A stretch of 64,000 nt of DNA, taken from contig CAISWQ010000123.1 of assembly GCA_903889245.1 (NCBI GenBank), forward strand, positions 1 through 64,000. The letters are read 5' to 3'. Of this stretch, positions 31,133-40,627 are shown piece after piece. The notes below the pieces were generated by a model. That model was not told where the DNA came from. It searched no databases and was given only the letters and a program-made list of their open reading frames with translations. Position numbers and translations under genes: made by a program. The stretch comes from an uncultured Lentisphaerota bacterium. GTDB taxonomy: Bacteria > Verrucomicrobiota > Kiritimatiellia > CAIQIC01. The stretch's first letter is position 1. Each line of letters starts with the position of its first letter.

Positions 31133-32848
31133 ATGTTTATCACGGGGCGAGTTTTCCAAGGCTTGGAAAATGGCACCCCAGTTTTTTCCAAGGCTTGGAA
31201 ATTTTTCGGCGCTTTTTCCCAAGGCTCGGAAAATTCCGCCGGAGTTTTTCCAGGGCCTGGCTGGCGCAGAGCGCAGCACAGGAATTTTCCCGCGGGATTT
31301 TCCAAGGCTGGGAAAAACCACCCGTTCCACTTTCCAATCCTTGGAAAAATTTTCTTGCTCGCCGCGCTGACGGCAGTGGCCGGCGCGCGGGAGCTGCCGC
31401 TGACCATCCTCTACACGACCGATCTCCACGGACATCTGGCGGGTGTGACCTCGAGGAAGGAGCCGCGCGGCACCGGCGGCCTGCTGCGCTGCGCGACGCT
31501 CATCGAGCAGGTCCGCGCGCAGGAGAAAAACGTCCTGCTGCTCGACGCGGGCGATACGCTGCAAGGCTCGGCCGAAAGCTGGCTTACCGGCGGCCGCTGC
31601 CTGACGCGCGCCATGGAACTGCTCCGCTATGACGCGTGGTGCCTCGGTAACCACGACTTCGACTGGGGCACGGCCGCGCTGACCAACCTGCTCGCCAAGT
31701 CCAAGCTCGATGTGCTCGCGGCGAACATCGCGCCGCCGCTGCCCGGCGTGCAGTCGTGGCTACTCAAGGAAACCCGCGGCGTGCGCGTCGCGCTCATCGG
31801 CCTGACGAATCCGTTCATCCCGAAGTGGACGCGGCCGGAGCTGCTCGGCGACTACCGCTTCGACCGGCCGGTGGAAACGCTCGCGCGCCTGCTGCCGGCG
31901 GTACGCGCGGAGAAGCCCGACGTGATCGCCTTGCTGATCCACGAAGGCTACCGTCCCGCCGGCGACGATGGCGCGAACGAAATCCGCGCCCTCGCCAAGC
32001 GCTTCCCGGAACTCGATGTGATCCTCGGCGGTCATCAGCACGAAGCGCTGCTCGCGCCGACCGGCCTGGGCGTGCTCTATCTCGAAGCCGGCTGCCACGG
32101 GCAGGCCGTCGGGCGCGTGGACCTGCTCGTGGACATTGACCGGCACAAGGTGGTGCGCCGCTCCGCCAGCCTGCTCATCGCGAGCAACGGCGTGCCGGAG
32201 TCGGCGGAGCTGCGGCGGCACTTCATCCGCGACTTGTCGCGCGCCGAGAAGCATCTGGCCGAGCCGGTCGGCGCGGCGGCCGCGGCCATCGCGGCGACCG
32301 GCCCGGTGCGCGGGCAGTCGCCGCTGCAGCAGTTGCTCTGTGCCGCCATCGCAGAAAAAGTGCAGGCCGAGATCGTGCTGCACGGCACGCTCGCGGAGGC
32401 CGGCCTCGCCGCCGGGCCGCTGACCATGCGCGACATCTGGCGCATCGTGCCCTATGAGAACCGCATCGGCGTGGCGTATCTGACGTTGCAGGAAATCCGC
32501 GCGATACTGGAGGAGAATGCGAACGTGCCCGGCGATCACTTCCTCGGCGTCTGGGGGCTGGCCTACGATTTGCGCACCGCCGCCGCGCCCGGCCAGCGCG
32601 TGCATAATCTGCGGCTTGCCGACGGGACCAAGGCGCACGGCAAGAAACGCTATGCGGTCGCCTTCAACAGCCACACGCTCGCCTCCGGCGGCGGGCGGTT
32701 CCCCACCCTGCCCCAACTGATCGCCGAGCCGCGCGCGCGCTTCGCGCTGACAACCAACGACACCCGCGCCGCCGTCGCCGCTTACGTCCGTCAGCACTCG
32801 CCGCTCTACCCAGCCCATCCGTCGCTGGTGAAAATCAGCAGTGAATGA
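31133..32848 (+). CDS. Exported 5'-nucleotidase/2',3'-cyclic phosphodiesterase family enzyme with repeat-derived N-terminus
   Basis: UshA-type metallophosphoesterase. The catalytic domain begins LTILYTTDLHGHLAG (about residue 85), then LLLDAGDTLQGSAESW, GNHDFDWG (Gly172-Asn-His-Asp175) and ILGGHQHE, all metal-site motifs of the family; a 5'-nucleotidase C-terminal domain follows from about 385. The 571-residue frame starts at ATG 31133 with GGGAG seven bases upstream, 12 bases after clpX. Its first ~70 residues are translated palindromic repeats (VFQGLENG, FSKAWKFF, FSKAGKN, FPILGK) leading directly into a signal-peptide-like core KIFLLAALTAVAGA. No closer ATG exists before that core, so the repeats appear to be part of the protein or to separate the old start from it. 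Confidence 0.88.
   Translation: MFITGRVFQGLENGTPVFSKAWKFFGAFSQGSENSAGVFPGPGWRRAQHRNFPAGFSKAGKNHPFHFPILGKIFLLAALTAVAGARELPLTILYTTDLHGHLAGVTSRKEPRGTGGLLRCATLIEQVRAQEKNVLLLDAGDTLQGSAESWLTGGRCLTRAMELLRYDAWCLGNHDFDWGTAALTNLLAKSKLDVLAANIAPPLPGVQSWLLKETRGVRVALIGLTNPFIPKWTRPELLGDYRFDRPVETLARLLPAVRAEKPDVIALLIHEGYRPAGDDGANEIRALAKRFPELDVILGGHQHEALLAPTGLGVLYLEAGCHGQAVGRVDLLVDIDRHKVVRRSASLLIASNGVPESAELRRHFIRDLSRAEKHLAEPVGAAAAAIAATGPVRGQSPLQQLLCAAIAEKVQAEIVLHGTLAEAGLAAGPLTMRDIWRIVPYENRIGVAYLTLQEIRAILEENANVPGDHFLGVWGLAYDLRTAAAPGQRVHNLRLADGTKAHGKKRYAVAFNSHTLASGGGRFPTLPQLIAEPRARFALTTNDTRAAVAAYVRQHSPLYPAHPSLVKISSE
31152..31347. repeat. Palindromic array D (6 units) inside a coding region
   Basis: Centres near 31161, 31193, 31223.5, 31255, 31307 and 31339. 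Spacings are 32, 30.5, 31.5, 52 and 32 bp. All units are read in frame by the nucleotidase gene. Confidence 0.95.
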
Positions 32849-32907
32849 AAGCGCCAGAAAATGGGATTGCCACGGCGGCGTGTTTGCGTTGAAATGTCGG
32901 TGCCGTA

Positions 32908-34881
32908 ATGAAAGCCGAACGGGACAAGGAAGGACGCCCCGCCGAAACGCCGACGCCGCCGGCGTGGCACGAGAAGGCTGAACTGCTCGCCGAGATGAGC
33001 CGGCTGGCGCAGATCGGCGGCTGGGAATTTGACCCCATCACGGGCCAGGGATTCTGGACGGAGGAGATAGCGCGCATTCACGATCTGGATCCGGCGCAGC
33101 CCGCCGGGGTGCAGTTTGGCTTGAGTTTCTATCCGGGCGAAGCGCGCGCGCACATCGAGCAGGCGGTGCGCGAAGCGGTCGAGTTGGGCAAGCCCTACGA
33201 TCTGGAATTGGAATTCATCTCGGCCAAGGGCGCGCACAAGTGGGTGCGCACGGTCGGCGTGCCGGTGCAGGAGGGCGGCTGCGTGGTGAAGGTCTGGGGC
33301 ACCATGCAGGATATCACCGCGCGCAAGCAGGCCGAGGCGCAGGTCCGCGAGCAGACCGCCGCCCTGGCCCGCAACCACGCGGAATGGGAGCATGTGTTTG
33401 GCGCCATCGGCGCGCCCATTGCCCTGCTCGATCCGCATCATCAGCTCCTCATGGCCAACCAGTCGTTGTTGCAACTCACGGGCAAGACGTTCGAGGAGTT
33501 GTGCGGCCGGAAGTGCTGGGAGTTCTGCCATGGCGCGCGCCAGCAGGGCCCGCACCTGAATTGCCCCTTCGAGGCCATGCGCGAGAGCGGGCATGAGGAA
33601 CGCCGGGAGATTTATTTCGCCGCGTTCGACGCCACCTATCTCGTCTCCTGCACGCCGGTGTTCGACGCGGCCGGCCGCCTCGCCAAGATCATCCACTTTG
33701 CCACCGACATCACCGAGTTGAAGAAGCTCCAGAAGGATCTGTTGCAGGCGCAGAAGATGGAGACCGTCGGCCAGTTGGCCGGCGGCATCGCCCACGACTT
33801 CAACAACGTCTTGCAGACCATCCTGGGCTATACCGAGCTGCTGCTGAAGAACACGCCCGCTGACGACGAGCGCCGGCCCGACTTGCAGGAGATTCAGCGC
33901 AGTGGCGAGCGCGCCGCCGCCTTGACCCGCCAGTTGCTCGCCTTCTCCCGCCGGCAGATGTTGATGCCCGCCATCACGGACCTCAATGCCCTGATCGCCA
34001 ATCTTGCCAGGATGCTCGCCCGCCTGCTCGGCGAGGACATCACGCTCAAGCTCGAACTCACCCCCGACCTGGGCCGCGTCCGGGTGGACCCTTCGCAGAT
34101 TGACCAGGTCCTGATGAACCTGGCCGTCAACGCCCGCGACGCCATGCCGCACGGCGGCCAGATCAGCCTCCGCACCGAGCGCCTCACGCTCGATGTTGCC
34201 GACCTCGCCCTGCATCCTGAAGGCCGCACCGGCCATTTCATCCGCCTCGTCTTCACCGACACCGGCGCCGGCATGACGCGGGCGGTGCGCGAGAAAATCT
34301 TCGAGCCCTTCTTCACGACCAAGGGACCCGGCAAGGGCACCGGCATGGGTCTTGCCACGGTCTATGGCATCATCAAGCAGCACGACGGTTGGATCACCGT
34401 CTATAGCGAACCCGGCCACGGCACGGCCTTTACTATTTATCTGCCCGCCTGCGCCGTGCCCATCACCACGCCGCCGCCGACGCCGCTCCCGGCCACCCGT
34501 CTGCCCCGCGGCCACGGCGAGGCCCTCCTCATCGCCGAGGATGAGCCCCATGTCCGCCGCATGACCGAGCAGCTGCTCACCAAGTCCGGCTACCAGGTGA
34601 CCGCCGTCGCCACCTGCGCCGAGGCCCGGGAAAAATGCGGCGCCCACATCCGCCTGCTCTTCAGCGATGTTGTGCTCCCCGACGGCAGCGGCCTCGACTT
34701 GGTGCGGGAGTTACAGCAGCGCCATCCGCACCTGCGCTGCGTCCTCGCCAGCGGCTATGCCGACCTCCACGAACGCTGGCCGGAGATAGCCGGGCGCGGC
34801 TGGCCCTTCCTCGTCAAACCCTATAAACAGACCGACCTCCTCCACGCCCTCGCCACCGCCCTCCACCCGCCCCCCGCGTGA
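32908..34881 (+). CDS. PAS-containing hybrid sensor histidine kinase with receiver domain
   Basis: 657 residues, no signal peptide or membrane segment, so probably cytoplasmic. Two PAS domains (about 25-135 and 150-275; the second has a Cys/His-containing stretch [20 protein letters not shown]) precede the HisKA helix with His296 in [17 protein letters not shown]. The HATPase domain shows the N box [23 protein letters not shown] and [14 protein letters not shown]. The receiver (about 530-650) has AEDEP, phospho-acceptor Asp587 ([11 protein letters not shown]) and KPYK. No partner regulator is adjacent; signal unknown. Confidence 0.92.
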   Translation: MKAERDKEGRPAETPTPPAWHEKAELLAEMSRLAQIGGWEFDPITGQGFWTEEIARIHDLDPAQPAGVQFGLSFYPGEARAHIEQAVREAVELGKPYDLELEFISAKGAHKWVRTVGVPVQEGGCVVKVWGTMQDITARKQAEAQVREQTAALARNHAEWEHVFGAIGAPIALLDPHHQLLMANQSLLQLTGKTFEELCGRKCWEFCHGARQQGPHLNCPFEAMRESGHEERREIYFAAFDATYLVSCTPVFDAAGRLAKIIHFATDITELKKLQKDLLQAQKMETVGQLAGGIAHDFNNVLQTILGYTELLLKNTPADDERRPDLQEIQRSGERAAALTRQLLAFSRRQMLMPAITDLNALIANLARMLARLLGEDITLKLELTPDLGRVRVDPSQIDQVLMNLAVNARDAMPHGGQISLRTERLTLDVADLALHPEGRTGHFIRLVFTDTGAGMTRAVREKIFEPFFTTKGPGKGTGMGLATVYGIIKQHDGWITVYSEPGHGTAFTIYLPACAVPITTPPPTPLPATRLPRGHGEALLIAEDEPHVRRMTEQLLTKSGYQVTAVATCAEAREKCGAHIRLLFSDVVLPDGSGLDLVRELQQRHPHLRCVLASGYADLHERWPEIAGRGWPFLVKPYKQTDLLHALATALHPPPA

Positions 34882-35140
34882 GCCGCCGGGGCCGCGCCCA
34901 CCGCTACGCAGCGCGGGCCCCGTGTTACGGCGGACCTTCCGGCGACACAAAAATTCATTTCCGGTGATTAGAAAATCGTTTCCTAAACACTCCCCCGGCC
35001 ATCAAAAACGAGAAAACGGGTGAATTTCCAAGAAAACAGGCCCCTTCCGCAAAACTGCGCCCCCCTTTCGCCTCTGCCGTCAGACGGCTGCCGGCAAAGT
35101 CAGGATTGTCAGCCACCGGCTCCTGCGGTAGCATCCGGCC

Positions 35141-36025
35141 ATGGCAAAAATCAATATCCCCGACGCCTTGAAAGCCGCCGTGCCTCAAACCATGTTCGGC
35201 CGCATCCTCGCCGCCACGCCGGTGATCATGACCGTCGTCGCCACCGCCCTCGCGGGCTTGGCCTCCAGCGAGATGACGCGCGCGCAATACAACCGCTCGC
35301 TCGCCGCCCAGCAGCAGTCCAAGGCCGGCGACCAGTGGAGTTTCTTCCAGGCCAAACGCCTGCGCGCCGCGCTCCAGCGCAACACGCTCGACATCCTGCG
35401 CGCGACCGCCGAGGTGCGCCCCTACGCGGCCACCGATCTCGACGCCGCCACCGCCGCCGCCCTGCAAACCGGCGAGCTGCCGGCGCTGCCGGACGCGACC
35501 GCCATGGAGGCCAGCCTCACCGCCGCGCTCGCAGTCCTCGAACAGTCCCCCACCGATGCCGGGGCCGCGACGGTGATCGCGCAGGTGAAAGCCCCGGCGC
35601 TGGAGGCCGCTCTGCTCGCCGCCAAGGAGCGGGCGCACGCGCTGGATAAACTCCTCGAGCCCATCACCAAGACCGTTGAACAACTCGACCGGCAACTGGC
35701 GCAGACCGCCTCCGACCCCGCCCTCCACCGGCCGTTCGTCGCCGCGCGCCTGCGCTACACGGCGAACCGCTACGACGCCGAAGCGCGCGTGAACCAGGCC
35801 ATCGCCAACCTCTACGAAGTGCAGGTGCGCATGAGCAACCAGAAGGCCGACCGGCACCACCACCGCAGCAAGTCCTTCTTCTTCGGGATGCTCATCGCGC
35901 AGGCCGCGGTCATCATTGCCACCTTCTCACTCGCGGCTGCGCGCCGCAGCCTGCTATGGGGCCTGGCCGCCGCCGGCGGCGCCGCCGCGGTCTCCTTCGC
36001 CCTTTACGTCTATCTCTTCGTGTAA
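35141..36025 (+). CDS. DUF4337-like membrane protein
   Basis: 294 residues. A hydrophobic segment near residues 20-42 and two near the C-terminus (about 245-265 and 270-293) flank a soluble Ala-rich helical middle. SSEMTRAQYNRSLAAQQQSK followed by AGDQWSFFQAKRLR is the pattern of DUF4337 proteins, whose function is unknown. The gene stands alone after the histidine kinase; 34882-35140 contains no gene I can support. Confidence 0.7.
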   Translation: MAKINIPDALKAAVPQTMFGRILAATPVIMTVVATALAGLASSEMTRAQYNRSLAAQQQSKAGDQWSFFQAKRLRAALQRNTLDILRATAEVRPYAATDLDAATAAALQTGELPALPDATAMEASLTAALAVLEQSPTDAGAATVIAQVKAPALEAALLAAKERAHALDKLLEPITKTVEQLDRQLAQTASDPALHRPFVAARLRYTANRYDAEARVNQAIANLYEVQVRMSNQKADRHHHRSKSFFFGMLIAQAAVIIATFSLAAARRSLLWGLAAAGGAAAVSFALYVYLFV

Positions 36026-36038
36026 GCGACGCACGGTT

Positions 36039-36211
36039 TTTCCAAGCCTTGGAAAAAGCCCCCTGACCTTTTCCGGGGCTTGGAAAAATCTTCACGAAAT
36101 TTTCCAAGCCCTGGAAATAAAAGCGCGAAAAGTTCCCAGCCTTGGAAAAAATTCCGCGAAACTTTCCAATGTCTGGAAAAACCGGCGCCCCGCGTTTCCA
36201 ATCCTTGGAAA
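36039..36211. repeat. Palindromic array E (6 units)
   Basis: Centres 36048, 36078, 36109, 36140, 36171 and 36203, spacings 30, 31, 31, 31 and 32 bp. It lies between convergent genes. The last pair (TTTCCAATGTCTGGAAA, then TTTCCAATCCTTGGAAA) also ends arrays G and I. Confidence 0.95.
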
Positions 36212-36263
36212 CCGCGCCGCATTGCGCCGCTGGCCCTCTCCCGTTGTGCGCCTGTTCAACCTC

Positions 36264-36377
36264 GGCTCGCGAGTACGCTCGCCCTCCCACCCACAACCCA
36301 CACGGGGAGGGCGAGCCTACTGGCGAGCCGCCCGTGTGTGGCAGATTCCGTTGCGAGGGCGAGCGTACCCGCGAGCC
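36264..36377. repeat. Three copies of a 23-bp CG-rich element
   Basis: Copies at 36264-36286 (one orientation), 36307-36329 and 36355-36377 (opposite orientation) share GAGGGCGAGC-TAC-GCGAGCC. The first and either later copy can form a long hairpin. The gap 36026-36429 holds only this and array E. Confidence 0.85.
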
Positions 36378-36429
36378 AAAGCCGAACGATCTCCCGCCTT
36401 CCTCACGCCTGCGCCAGGCGGGCGCATCC

Positions 36430-37632
36430 TCACGGCAGACACTGCGCCTGATAGGCCGCCGGGACCAGTTCTTTGATCAGCCGCGCGCGGTCCGCGCCCG
36501 TTGCGCCGGCGGCGCTGGGCCTGCCGTTGAGCAGGCAGTTCTCCAACTTCACCGTGCCGGCGGCGTTCAGTTCCATGTGCTCCAGCGTGAGGCGCTGCGC
36601 CTCCAGCACCGTGGTCTTGGCAGTCTGCGCCGGCACCGTTTTGCCGAGGCGGCGGATGAGGACGTTGTCGAGCATGAGTGCAGCGTGCTCATGCGCCGCC
36701 GCGCTCACGTCCAGCGGATGTTCCGATGACGAGAGCACGACGGCGTTCGCCACCTTGTAACGGCCGTTGTTCAGGAAGAACAAATCGTGGCCCAGGCAGC
36801 CGGCGATGAAGACGCGGTTATAGCTGGTGTGCGCGGAGTTGATGTCGGTGATGCCGGTGCTGTTGCCGAGGGCGACGAAACCCTCCACGCGCACCTCGGC
36901 GCTCTCGTGCGAGCTGATGCCATCATCGCCGCATTCGATCGCGCGGATGTTCTCGAAGGCCACGTCGCGGCAGTCGCCGTGGATGTTGAAGCCGTCGTTA
37001 TGCACATGCGTCGCCGTGAGGTTTCTGATCACGAGGTGCGCGTTGGCGCCGCCAAGCTGCACGCCGGCGCTGCGGATGGGCGCGCGGATATGCGCCTCGG
37101 CGAGCTTCTGCCCCGGCGGCAGCTTCACAAAGAAGGTGCCGAAGATTTGTTTCGAGGGCGGCTGCGCGCGCGCCTTGTCCTCGATGAAGGTCCATTCCCC
37201 GGCTTGCAACTCTTCCGCTTTCTTGAACGCCGCCCTGTGGCCCTTCGACATGCGGCCCATGTGGTTCATCTTTCCATCCCAGAGGAAGAACCAGCGGATG
37301 AGCAGGAAGTCATCGAGCCGGGGCAGCAGGTTGTCGTTAGCGAACAGCCCCGGCGCGACCTCCTTCCATTGCGCAGGGTCGAGCGGGTCGGACCCTTCGA
37401 GCGTCGCGCCGTGTCCATCGAGCGTGATCGGCTTGCCGGGCGCACCCTGCTTGCCGGAGAAGGCCGCGCAGTCGTGATAAATCTTCGGCTCGAGATGAAT
37501 CGTGTCGCCCGGCTGCGCGAGCTTGATCGCCTCGGCGATGGTCTTCGCGTCGCTACCGACGCGGATATCGCGACCGTGCGCGGCCAGCAGCGCGAACGTG
37601 CCACCCAGCAGGAACAGCCAGCGGGCCTTCAT
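36430..37632 (-). CDS. Secreted right-handed beta-helix protein
   Basis: 400 residues with a signal peptide (MKARWLFLLGGTFALLAAHG). DIRVGSDAKTIAEAIKLAQPGDTI and APGKPITLDGHGATLEG are the usual entry to pectate-lyase-like parallel beta-helices. Repeating rungs follow (LVIRNLTATHVHNDGFNIHG, VAFENIRAIECGDDGISSHE, YKVANAVVLSS). Such proteins bind or cleave acidic polysaccharides; no catalytic site is identified. Its ATG overlaps the stop of the sulfatase upstream (TGATG), so it is the last gene of the sulfatase operon. Confidence 0.82.
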   Translation of the reverse strand: MKARWLFLLGGTFALLAAHGRDIRVGSDAKTIAEAIKLAQPGDTIHLEPKIYHDCAAFSGKQGAPGKPITLDGHGATLEGSDPLDPAQWKEVAPGLFANDNLLPRLDDFLLIRWFFLWDGKMNHMGRMSKGHRAAFKKAEELQAGEWTFIEDKARAQPPSKQIFGTFFVKLPPGQKLAEAHIRAPIRSAGVQLGGANAHLVIRNLTATHVHNDGFNIHGDCRDVAFENIRAIECGDDGISSHESAEVRVEGFVALGNSTGITDINSAHTSYNRVFIAGCLGHDLFFLNNGRYKVANAVVLSSSEHPLDVSAAAHEHAALMLDNVLIRRLGKTVPAQTAKTTVLEAQRLTLEHMELNAAGTVKLENCLLNGRPSAAGATGADRARLIKELVPAAYQAQCLP

Positions 37633-39074
37633 CAGGGCGTGGCGGCTTTCTTGTTGCCCTTCCCCTTGGCCTTGCGCTTGGGTTCGGCGGCGGCGGCGGA
37701 CGCGGGCTCCGGATACTGGCCCTTGTCATCCGTGTCCTTGATCCACTGTTCGAGCGCGGCGCGCAGCCGCTTCAGCGCGGCCTGATGCTCCGGCTGCTGC
37801 GACGCGGCGAGGTTGTTGATCTCCCACCGGTCGGCGTCGAGGTCATAGAGTTCCTCGTCGGGCCGGCGCGGCTGGCACAGGAAAGCCTGCGCCGGCGTCA
37901 GCTTGCCCTGCGCGTGCAGTTCCTTGAGCAGGTTCCAGACGGGATACTGCCGCTCCTTGTAAGCATTCGGCGCGAGGAACGGAACCTCCGGCGTGAAGTT
38001 GCGGATGTAGCGGTAGCGCGCGTCGCGGACCGAGCGGATGCGCATCGCGGTCTCGTCGCAGCGGTCGCGATAGCCGAAGACGAACTCGCGCGGCGGCGCG
38101 GCCTGCGGCCCGAGGAACGGGCGACCTTCCATCTTCGGTGGCAACGCCGCGCCCGCGAGCGCGAGCATCGTCGGCGCAAGATCAATGCTGTGGCGCAGAC
38201 CGCTGTCCACCGTGCCGGGCTTGCAGCCGGCGGGCGCCGGGAAATTCTTCGGCCAGCGGACGATGCACGGCACATGCAGCCCTTCCTCGTAGCAGAACTG
38301 CTTGCCGCGCACGTGCGCCTGCCCGTTATCGCCGAAGAACACGACGAGCGTGTCATCGGCCAGCCCGTCCTTTTCCAGCGCCTGCAACACGCGGCCGATC
38401 TTCCGGTCCAGCTCGCTGACATCATCGAGATAGGCCGCCCAATCGGCGCGCGCGACCGGATGATCGGGATAATACGGCGGCAGTTCCACCTTGGCCGGAT
38501 CGGCTTTCTTCGGGCCGTGGAATGTGCGGTGGGTCTCCTTGAAATTGATCTGCGCATAGAACGGCTGATGGCCCTTGAGGGCGCTCCACTCCTTGGAGTC
38601 GAAGGGCTGGCCCTCGTAGGAGAAATTCCAGTCCGTCTTGCCCGTGCCGTTGAAGCCGCAACTCTCCGGCAGCGTCACCAGGTTCGCGGTGAAGTAGCCC
38701 GCCGGCCGCAGCCAGTCGGTCAGCACGCGCACGCCCTCCGGCAGCTTGTAGCCATCGGTGCGGTGCGAGCGATGCTGGTGCGCGCCGATGGTCGTCGCGT
38801 ACATGCCGGTCATGAACGCCGAGCGGCTCGGCGAGCAGACGTGGCCGCTGTAGAAACGGGTGTAACGCACGCCCCCGGCGGCGAGCCGGTCGAGGTTCGG
38901 CGTCCAGACCTCCTGCGTGCCGTAGCAGGCGAGGTGCGGGCCGAGGTCCTCGGCGATCAGCCAGAGCAGGTTCGGCCGACGCCCGGCCTCCGCCGCCAGC
39001 GCCGGGGCGGTCGCGGCGGCGGCCACGCCCAGGCCGGCCAGCTTGAGGAAATCACGACGGGTGGTTGGCTTCAT
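37632..39074 (-). CDS. Tat-exported sulfatase 1 (CSPSR)
   Basis: Formylglycine-dependent S1 sulfatase, 480 residues. The N-terminus MKPTTRRDFLKLAGLGVAAA is a twin-arginine signal. Calcium-site residues lie in LLWLIAEDLGPHLACYG. The formylglycine motif is Cys80-Ser-Pro-Ser-Arg (HVCSPSRSAFMTG), and the second metal site is VVFFGDNGQAHVRGK. The Asp-Asn-Gly and heparan N-sulfatase-like layout suggest a glycan substrate; exact specificity is not readable. A Lys/Ala-rich tail ends KAKGKGNKKAATP. It overlaps the upstream sulfatase by ATGA. Confidence 0.93.
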   Translation of the reverse strand: MKPTTRRDFLKLAGLGVAAAATAPALAAEAGRRPNLLWLIAEDLGPHLACYGTQEVWTPNLDRLAAGGVRYTRFYSGHVCSPSRSAFMTGMYATTIGAHQHRSHRTDGYKLPEGVRVLTDWLRPAGYFTANLVTLPESCGFNGTGKTDWNFSYEGQPFDSKEWSALKGHQPFYAQINFKETHRTFHGPKKADPAKVELPPYYPDHPVARADWAAYLDDVSELDRKIGRVLQALEKDGLADDTLVVFFGDNGQAHVRGKQFCYEEGLHVPCIVRWPKNFPAPAGCKPGTVDSGLRHSIDLAPTMLALAGAALPPKMEGRPFLGPQAAPPREFVFGYRDRCDETAMRIRSVRDARYRYIRNFTPEVPFLAPNAYKERQYPVWNLLKELHAQGKLTPAQAFLCQPRRPDEELYDLDADRWEINNLAASQQPEHQAALKRLRAALEQWIKDTDDKGQYPEPASAAAAEPKRKAKGKGNKKAATP

Positions 39075-40612
39075 GGTTTGGCTCCCTTGGCTTTCTTGTT
39101 TTTCCTGCCGCCAGCAACGGGTCGCACGGCACGCTCGTTATCGGCGGGCGAGAACGACCGCGGTGCCACATCGTTCGCCAGCAGTTCCGCGACAAGCGGA
39201 TCGCGCATCTCCTCGCCCCACTTCGCGAGCAATGCGCGGTGGCGCAACAGCACCTCGCGGCTGGCGGGATCGGCGGCGAGATCCTGCGTCTCGCCGGGAT
39301 CGTTCTGCAAATCCACCAGCGACTCGCGCCGCAGACCGCGGCCATAGACGCAATATTTAAAGCGGTCAGTCCGCACCATGCGGCCGGCCATCTCCGGCTT
39401 GAGTCCCTCCACCATGCCGGTCTGTACCATGTGGTTTTGCACGACGACAAACTCGCGCCAGTCGCCAACGCTCTGGCCGAGCGCGAGCGGCAGCAGGCTG
39501 CGGCCGGGCAGCGTACGCGGCGCGGCGATGCCCGCGGCGTCGAGCAGCGTTGGCAGGATATCCAGACCGGTGTTGATCAACTTGTCGCTGATCGCCGCCG
39601 GCGTCCTGCCGGGCCAGCGGAGGATCAGCGGCACGCGGGCCGACTCCTCGTAGAAGACGGTCTTCTGGTTGAAACCGTGCGCGCCGGCGCAATCGCCGTG
39701 GTCGGCGGTGAACACGATCAGCGTGTTCTCCGCGAGCCCGGTCTTCTTCAGCGCGGCGAGCAGCTTGCCGATCTCGGCATCCACCAACTCGGTCATGCGG
39801 TAATAGCCCCAGCGGTGCCTGCGCCAGTCATCGGGTGTGAACTGGCCGACGGGGAACGGCCCGTCATCCACCTGATAGGCGCGGCGGATCAGCGTCATGC
39901 CATCGGGCTCGTTCACGGGCGGCGCGAGGTTCGCCGGCGGCGGCGGCAATTTTTCCGGCGCGGGCGGCGGGCCGATCTCGCCGCAGTTGAGCGTCTGCTG
40001 GCGGCCCGCGAGCCGGCGCGCCCACTCGCAGATGTTGTGCGGGTTGAGGTAGCTGGCGACGAGCAGGAACGGCTTGCTATGCGGCTGCGCGAGGAATTTT
40101 TCCGCGCCGGCGGTGACGCCCATGTCGTGGCCGCCAGGACTCTTCTCCGAGAACATCTCGAAGCCGTGCGCCTTGGGGTCGCGCGGGTTGAAGTTCAGAT
40201 GCCACTTGCCCGCATAGGCCGTCTCGTAGCCAGTGTTGCGAAAGTAGGTGCCCAGGCACGGGAACTTCTGCGGGTCGAGCTGGCCCTTCACATCATTGCT
40301 GGTGACGCCCGTCTCGTGCGGATACCGGCCGGTGAAGACCGAGTTGCGCCACGGCATGCACAGCGGGTTCGAGCTGTAGGCGCGCGTGCAGAGCAGACCG
40401 CCGGCGGCGAGGCCATCCATCGCCGGGGTGTTGATCCACTGCCTGCCCATCCGGCAGCTCATCACCTCGGCGAACTGCTGGTCGGTGATGATGAACAGGA
40501 TGTTCGGGCGTTTTTCCAAACCTTGGAAAACCGGGGCCGCGCTTTTTCCAAGGCTTGGAAAACCGAGCGCGCCCAGCCCGGCCAACTTCAGAAATTCACG
40601 GCGCTGCAACAT
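39071..40612 (-). CDS. Tat-exported sulfatase 2 (CMPWR) with in-frame palindromic repeats
   Basis: 513-residue S1 sulfatase. The signal MLQRREFLKLAGLGALG is twin-arginine-like. It is followed by FPSLGKSAAPVFQGLEK, the translation of two palindrome units (40512-40562), before the sulfatase fold starts RPNILFIITDQQ. The formylglycine cysteine is Cys85 (PLCMPWRNSVFTGRYPHETG). VFTADHGDCAGAHGF carries metal ligands. Lys-rich tail GGRKNKKAKGAKP. Substrate unknown. Confidence 0.92.
   Translation of the reverse strand: MLQRREFLKLAGLGALGFPSLGKSAAPVFQGLEKRPNILFIITDQQFAEVMSCRMGRQWINTPAMDGLAAGGLLCTRAYSSNPLCMPWRNSVFTGRYPHETGVTSNDVKGQLDPQKFPCLGTYFRNTGYETAYAGKWHLNFNPRDPKAHGFEMFSEKSPGGHDMGVTAGAEKFLAQPHSKPFLLVASYLNPHNICEWARRLAGRQQTLNCGEIGPPPAPEKLPPPPANLAPPVNEPDGMTLIRRAYQVDDGPFPVGQFTPDDWRRHRWGYYRMTELVDAEIGKLLAALKKTGLAENTLIVFTADHGDCAGAHGFNQKTVFYEESARVPLILRWPGRTPAAISDKLINTGLDILPTLLDAAGIAAPRTLPGRSLLPLALGQSVGDWREFVVVQNHMVQTGMVEGLKPEMAGRMVRTDRFKYCVYGRGLRRESLVDLQNDPGETQDLAADPASREVLLRHRALLAKWGEEMRDPLVAELLANDVAPRSFSPADNERAVRPVAGGRKNKKAKGAKP
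40512..40562. repeat. Palindromic array F (2 units) inside a sulfatase gene
   Basis: TTTTCCAAACCTTGGAAAA (centre 40521) and TTTTCCAAGGCTTGGAAAA (centre 40553), 32 bp apart, both in frame between the Tat signal and the mature domain. Confidence 0.95.
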
Positions 40613-40627
40613 GGTTGCCTGCCTGCC

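Noticed and set aside
36039-36211. Palindromic array considered as a CRISPR
   Set aside because: Units are palindromic, only about 17-19 bp, vary in sequence, and the intervals are about 12-14 bp. No cas gene is in the window.
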